From: Verrucomicrobiaceae bacterium UBA2429 | Lineage (GTDB): Bacteria > Verrucomicrobiota > Verrucomicrobiia > Verrucomicrobiales > Verrucomicrobiaceae | Length of the DNA stretch: 20,729 nucleotides | Assembly (NCBI GenBank): GCA_002343505.1 | Contig: DDQZ01000043.1 | Span: 1-20,729 of the forward strand | Reading direction: 5' to 3' | In this document: piece by piece, positions 16,424 through 20,729 of the stretch | Numbering within the stretch: the stretch's first letter is position 1 | How the letters are laid out: each line of letters opens with the position of its first letter | Position numbers and translations under genes: made by a program | Notes under the pieces: generated by a model | What the model was told of the DNA's origin: nothing | Database searches by the model: none | The model's input: only the letters and a program-made list of their open reading frames with translations

Positions 16424-16463
16424 ATTTGTGGCATTCTGTGGCTAAATTGGAAAATACGCAAAT

Positions 16464-19400
16464 ATGTCATCTTCATCGTCATCCTCCAACCCATCGAGTT
16501 CCAGTTCCTCGCAGTCTTCGGAATCATCTTCCAGCCAATGGTCGAGTTCTTCAAGCAGCGATCCGAGCAGCTCCAGTTCGTCCAGCCCTTCAAGCTCAAG
16601 CAGCTCATCCAGTTCGTCGAGTTCAAGCAGTTCGTCATCCCACTCCTCATCATCAAGCGCCAGTCCTGATCCGCCGCCGAAGCAGCCGCCTTGCGATCCA
16701 GGAAAATGCCCCGACGATGAAAACGAGGACAAAGGCTGCGAGGCTTCCAGCGCGCATCCCATCCAGCTTTTCACCGGCCAGATCATGCACCAGGAGGTGG
16801 ATTTGGAGTCGCACGGCCACGGGCTGGACTGGGGGCAGACGCGGACTTACGCGAACCGTGTGGATGTGGCGGCGGACGAGGAGCCGGGATGGCGGGTGCG
16901 CGAGTTGAAAAAGCTGGAGTTTCCCAATCACAGCGGCTCACTGCCGCCCACCTTCGTGGGGATGAAGGATGGCTCCACGACGAACGAATGGTTCAAGCTG
17001 GAGGACAATTCATCGCCGTGGCCGTATGTGAACGAGTACTACTCTTTTAAAACACTGACCTGGAAGCCGGAGGATCATGAATTTTGGTATGCGGACAAGG
17101 AGGGCAATGTCTGGGTCTTCGCGGATCATGCCCCAGTCTCCGGGTCTGCCGGCAGGCTGCTGAGAGTGGTGGACGCGGCAGGGCGGGTTTGCCAGCTCAC
17201 GCACAACGGCAACTTGCTCAGCAGTTTTCAACAAGGCAGTGGAGCGGATGCCGTGCGCTACGAATATGAGTATTACGATGACTTGCTGATCTCCGTGACC
17301 TTCAAACTCGGCGGCGTCAATGTTCGGCGGGCTGTTTACTCGTACTACGGGTCTTCGGATGCGGGCGGCAACCCTGGAGACTTGAGCCAGGCTTTGATCG
17401 AGCAGTATGACGCCGCCTCCATGTCATGGGGCGCCATCCGCCGCAGCCACTACCGCTACCACATCAAGGCCGAGCCTGAAAACAACGGCTGCCTGTGGTT
17501 GATCGTTGGCCCCGCTGCCTGCGAGAAAATGCTTGAGGCCGGTCTGAACCCTCTCACCGCCACGAACACCCAGGTCCAGGCCTATGCGGACTATGCCTTC
17601 GAGTACGAGGCCGTGCCCAATCCGGCCACCTGGCCGGTGAAGTATGATTTCTGGGTGAACCAGGAAAGCCTGCGCGGCGGGCAGGAGGTCTATGAGTTCA
17701 CCTATCAACACGGCGGCAGCGGTGATCCCGGCACCCCCTCCCTGCGCGCTGTAGAGACCCGCCCGGATGACAGCCAGGTGGTGACCTATTTCGATTCGGC
17801 GGGCGAATTGCTTTCCAAAGTCGTGAAAAACAGTGCCGGCGTGGCGGTGCAGCGGGAGATCAACCAGTATGCGGACAAATACCGGCTCTTTCGCATTCAT
17901 GACTCCGCCATCGCCGCCTACCAGGACTTTGCCGACACGGGCGGTTTTGGATTTTCATTCACCGCCGCCCAGGCTGGCTCTGTGGACTTCTGGCTTTACA
18001 TCGCTTTCGTTTCCGGTCCGGCATCCGCCATTGACCGTGTCTGGATGCAGGGCGTTTACACTTGGGACGCTGTCGCTTCGAGCAACATCTTTTACTTCAA
18101 ACGCAAGTACGAGTACGAGGAGCGTGTGGTCGAGGGCGTGCCCATCGCCAAGGTCAAGACCCAGTACGACTATTCGGATGTCGTCGCCTTCACCCCCGCC
18201 CAGATTAGCGCGGGTGCCCTGAACAATCCCGCCATCATGGGACCGATTGACGCGGCGGCGGCGAAGACCTCCTGGGAGTATGAATACTTCACCGACTCCT
18301 TCCGTGTCAGCAAACAGGTCAAGACCCTGCCCGTCGTGCCGGTTTCCCAGCATGGTGTCAGCGATACCCTGTTCAGCGAGACGACAATTTTTAACGAGGA
18401 TGGCAATCCCGTCTGGGAGCGCAGCGCGCGCGGTGTCATCACCCATCGCGCTTACTCCCCCGCCACCGGAGCCTTGCTGGAGCGCACGGACGATGTGCAG
18501 ACCGCGGGCTGGAGCGGCGCGGATTCGGTGCCCTCCGGCTGGAGCACGGTGGCCGGCTTTGGTTTGAACCTCGTCACCACCTTTGTCCGCGACGCGCTCG
18601 GCCGGGTCACGGCAGAATACGGGCCGGAGGAGCAGTTGCAAATCCGCACCCAGGACACCCAGGCGGAGCCAACGCGGCGTGTCGCCATGACGATTTACAA
18701 TGACGTGGCGCATGAAGTCAGGACCGCCAGTGGGTATTCCGTCTCCAGGCCCGGCCTGGTGGAGGTGGGCACGCTCGGCGGGGTCAGCGTCCGCCGCATG
18801 AACGCCGCCGGCCAGATTCTGGAGGAGTTCGTCTGCCCGCGCGCCAGCAACGAGGGTTGGCTCACCGCCGCCGAATCCCTGCCGCGTGAAAAATGGTCGC
18901 GCTGGTCGGTGACGCTGCGAGATGTGTGGGGCCGCCTCACCGGAAACCGCGCATATTTCGACATCCCCGCCTCCGGCCAGGGCACCAAGGATGTCCATTA
19001 TATCGAGACCTCCACCGCCTATGATAACATGGGCCGGGAAATCCGTCTCGTGGATGAGGCGGGGGACATCGAGCGCCGCGTCTATGACACCCAGGGCCTG
19101 CTGCTTGCCGTTTGGACCGGCACGGATGACACCGGCGCCACCGCCGCCAACCCCGGCGGCTCCGGCCTGCCCAACACCATGCGCCAAGTGCGCTCCCACA
19201 CCTATGCCGACGCCACCAGCACCCCGCCCGGTGATGGCGTCCTGGTCGAGACACGCCTGCTTGTGGATGACACCCCGGCCAATGACCGCGTGACCACCTA
19301 CGAGTACGACTTCCAGGACCGCCTGGTCAAAGAGACCACGAATGACGGCACGCGCCTGGTGATCCGCGTCACCGCCTACGACGAGCGCGACCGCCCCGTC

Positions 19401-20729
19401 ACCCTGGACACCTACCAGATCAATGAAACGGCGGGCAACCTGCTCACACGCACCGAGCATCATTACGACCGCTGGAGCCGCATCTACAAAACCAGCCTCT
19501 TCGGCGCTGGCGGCGCCGGAGCCACGGAGATGACCGCCCTGAACTGGTACGACCCGGCGGGCAATGTGGTGAAATCCGCCGAACCCGGAAAAACCGCCTT
19601 CACCAAGAACGTCTATGACGGCATGAACCGGCAGCTTGCCAGCCACCTCTGCTGCGTGCCCGGCACCGGCGGGGTGCCTGCCGGGAATTCCAACGATGTC
19701 AGCTCAGACACCGTTTTCGAGCAAACCCTGCTCACTTGGAACCGCATGGGCGATCTCGTGCTGCGCGCCCACTACCGCCGGCTGGACGACACCACCGGCA
19801 CCGGCGCGCTCCAGGGTCCCGCCGCCGCCCAGCGCGCCGCGCGCATCACCTGGCAGACTTTTTATGCCGACCCCGTGGGCCGCCCGCGCGCCGAGGCGGA
19901 CTGGGGCACGCGCGGCAGCCTGCCCTTCCCCGATCCGCCCTCCGGCCAGGCATGGACACTGGAACTGCTGCTCGTGCCGGAGCGTTCCGACATCATCCTG
20001 GTCACCACCCGCCATTACAAGGACGATGGCGAGGCCAACGCCATCGTGGATCCCATGGGCATCGAAACCCGCTGGGAAAATGACAAGCTGGGCCGCCGCA
20101 TTCGCTTGTTGGAGGGACTGCAAAGCAGCCCCGCCTGCCAGGCCGCCGCCTCCACCGCCCCGCGCGTCACCGAGTTCACCTGGCACGCCAGCGGCCAGAT
20201 GCTCACGCTCACGCAGATCAATGCCAGCACCGGGGATCAGGTCACCCGCTGGGTCTTCGGCACCACGCTCACCGAGAGCGCCCTGGCCTCCCACAGCCTG
20301 CTGCGCGCCAAGATTTACCCGGAGAGCGATGACCAGCCCTCCCCGCTGGGCGACGGCCCGGACGGCATTTACGCCCGGCTGGAGTACACTTACAACCGCC
20401 AGGGCGAGCCCCTCAGCTTCAAAGACGCCGACGGCACCGTCCATGAGTACAGCTATGACAAGGCGGGCCGCCAGACCGACGACCGCGTCACTACCCTGGC
20501 CTCCGCCCTGGATGGCAGCGTGCGCCGTCTCCAGTTCCAGTATGACGCGCGCGGCCTGCTGACCAAGGCCACCAGCCACAGCGCCGCCACCGGCGGCAGC
20601 GTGGTCAATGAAGTGCAGCGCGCCTATGACGCCCATGGCCGCCTGAGCACCGACTACCAGAGCCACGCGGGCGCGGTCAACACCGGCATCACTCCGGCCA
20701 CCGGTTACGCCTATGTCAGCAACCGCCTG
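16464..20729 (+). CDS. RHS/YD-repeat protein with poly-serine N-terminus (3' end outside window)
   Basis: At least 1422 residues, with the frame open from ATG 16464 to the window edge. An in-frame TAA at 16443 fixes the start closely; GGA about 12 bases upstream is a weak ribosome-binding site. Residues 2-67 contain 55 serines. A Pro/Asp/Cys-rich linker follows (C77, C82, C92), then a DUF6531-like RHS opening, HPIQLFTGQIMHQEVDLE at 98-115, continuing with GLDWGQTRTYAN. Residues about 120-850 are large, aromatic-rich and poor in canonical repeats. From about 853 (YDNMGR) typical YD repeats appear, including YDTQG, YDPAGN, YDGMNR, YDKAGR (1331) and YDAHGR. RHS proteins form a beta-cage that often encloses a C-terminal toxin; that end, and any immunity gene, lie beyond the window. 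No Sec or Tat signal peptide is visible. Confidence 0.9.
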   Translation, partial: MSSSSSSSNPSSSSSSQSSESSSSQWSSSSSSDPSSSSSSSPSSSSSSSSSSSSSSSSSHSSSSSASPDPPPKQPPCDPGKCPDDENEDKGCEASSAHPIQLFTGQIMHQEVDLESHGHGLDWGQTRTYANRVDVAADEEPGWRVRELKKLEFPNHSGSLPPTFVGMKDGSTTNEWFKLEDNSSPWPYVNEYYSFKTLTWKPEDHEFWYADKEGNVWVFADHAPVSGSAGRLLRVVDAAGRVCQLTHNGNLLSSFQQGSGADAVRYEYEYYDDLLISVTFKLGGVNVRRAVYSYYGSSDAGGNPGDLSQALIEQYDAASMSWGAIRRSHYRYHIKAEPENNGCLWLIVGPAACEKMLEAGLNPLTATNTQVQAYADYAFEYEAVPNPATWPVKYDFWVNQESLRGGQEVYEFTYQHGGSGDPGTPSLRAVETRPDDSQVVTYFDSAGELLSKVVKNSAGVAVQREINQYADKYRLFRIHDSAIAAYQDFADTGGFGFSFTAAQAGSVDFWLYIAFVSGPASAIDRVWMQGVYTWDAVASSNIFYFKRKYEYEERVVEGVPIAKVKTQYDYSDVVAFTPAQISAGALNNPAIMGPIDAAAAKTSWEYEYFTDSFRVSKQVKTLPVVPVSQHGVSDTLFSETTIFNEDGNPVWERSARGVITHRAYSPATGALLERTDDVQTAGWSGADSVPSGWSTVAGFGLNLVTTFVRDALGRVTAEYGPEEQLQIRTQDTQAEPTRRVAMTIYNDVAHEVRTASGYSVSRPGLVEVGTLGGVSVRRMNAAGQILEEFVCPRASNEGWLTAAESLPREKWSRWSVTLRDVWGRLTGNRAYFDIPASGQGTKDVHYIETSTAYDNMGREIRLVDEAGDIERRVYDTQGLLLAVWTGTDDTGATAANPGGSGLPNTMRQVRSHTYADATSTPPGDGVLVETRLLVDDTPANDRVTTYEYDFQDRLVKETTNDGTRLVIRVTAYDERDRPVTLDTYQINETAGNLLTRTEHHYDRWSRIYKTSLFGAGGAGATEMTALNWYDPAGNVVKSAEPGKTAFTKNVYDGMNRQLASHLCCVPGTGGVPAGNSNDVSSDTVFEQTLLTWNRMGDLVLRAHYRRLDDTTGTGALQGPAAAQRAARITWQTFYADPVGRPRAEADWGTRGSLPFPDPPSGQAWTLELLLVPERSDIILVTTRHYKDDGEANAIVDPMGIETRWENDKLGRRIRLLEGLQSSPACQAAASTAPRVTEFTWHASGQMLTLTQINASTGDQVTRWVFGTTLTESALASHSLLRAKIYPESDDQPSPLGDGPDGIYARLEYTYNRQGEPLSFKDADGTVHEYSYDKAGRQTDDRVTTLASALDGSVRRLQFQYDARGLLTKATSHSAATGGSVVNEVQRAYDAHGRLSTDYQSHAGAVNTGITPATGYAYVSNRL

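Larger units (their letters stand above)
16029..16463. other. 435-bp intergenic region upstream of the RHS gene
   Basis: No credible gene is present. The region separates divergent isomerase and RHS genes and should hold both promoters. It contains the inverted-repeat element at 16196-16337 and the poly-C tract at 16413-16423. A TTGACG hexamer lies directly before the poly-C run, and an imperfect palindrome AAACGGACGTCGTTT lies near 16374-16388. I see nothing specific between 16029 and 16195. Confidence 0.7.

Noticed and set aside
16464..16664. Serine stretch as a DNA-level tandem repeat or CRISPR-like array
   Set aside because: The codons are mixed and no regular nucleotide period or spacer structure is present; the repetition is at the protein level.
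16442..16786. Minus-strand open frame rich in Glu, Asp and Leu
   Set aside because: It is the complement of the poly-serine coding stretch; Ser codons read in reverse give Glu/Asp/Leu. No start signal or other support.
17955..19646. A 563-codon minus-strand open frame
   Set aside because: Antisense to the RHS gene, with a glycine/alanine-rich translation and no domain. The plus strand carries clear YD repeats in one continuous frame.

Overview
The window looks like a piece of a high-GC chromosome from the Planctomycetota–Verrucomicrobiota (PVC) group, most likely Verrucomicrobiota. This rests on family content, not on a marker gene. The content includes a very large secreted 'membrane-bound dehydrogenase' with HEAT-type repeats and a CxxCH haem domain, a PQQ-like propeller opening with DWPQWRGP, a Tat-exported sugar phosphate isomerase-like TIM barrel, and a giant RHS/YD-repeat protein. 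No rRNA, tRNA, CRISPR array, integrase or transposase gene was seen.

Layout. Positions 185-2809 (minus) hold an MFS–acyltransferase fusion of the lysophospholipid transporter/Aas type. It is divergent from a LolC/LolE-type permease at 2921-4243 (plus). Convergent to the permease lies a minus-strand pair of secreted proteins: the dehydrogenase/cytochrome c-like protein (4287-8246) and an unidentified protein with an internally duplicated module (8333-10672). Next comes a compact minus-strand three-gene ABC import operon: lipoprotein binding protein (12457-13434), ATPase (11654-12460) and permease (10893-11657), joined by two ATGA overlaps. Its promoter region carries a clear -10 box and a 22-bp inverted repeat that looks like an operator. 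Divergent from it is a secreted PQQ-like propeller (13584-15152), which converges on the Tat-signal sugar phosphate isomerase/epimerase (15165-16028, minus). A 435-bp gap follows, holding a 142-bp element with 24-nt inverted ends and an 11-base poly-C tract. A gene for an RHS protein of at least 1422 residues then begins at 16464 and runs off the window.

How the genes fit together. Two genes touch the envelope (phospholipid remodelling; lipoprotein release). Several others are exported proteins of the kind PVC bacteria carry in large numbers, with probable roles in periplasmic oxidation of sugars or alcohols, though no substrate can be read from sequence. The ABC operon resembles sulfonate/taurine/nitrate-type importers. 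The RHS gene is not obviously linked to the rest.

Most unusual points: a 22-residue tandem triplication inside the MFS domain; a C-terminal segment of the same protein that looks like a shrunken AMP-binding domain; a signal peptide encoded by a 9-bp tandem repeat; an RHS protein that begins with 55 serines in 66 residues, encoded by all six serine codons; and the poly-C tract just upstream of it.
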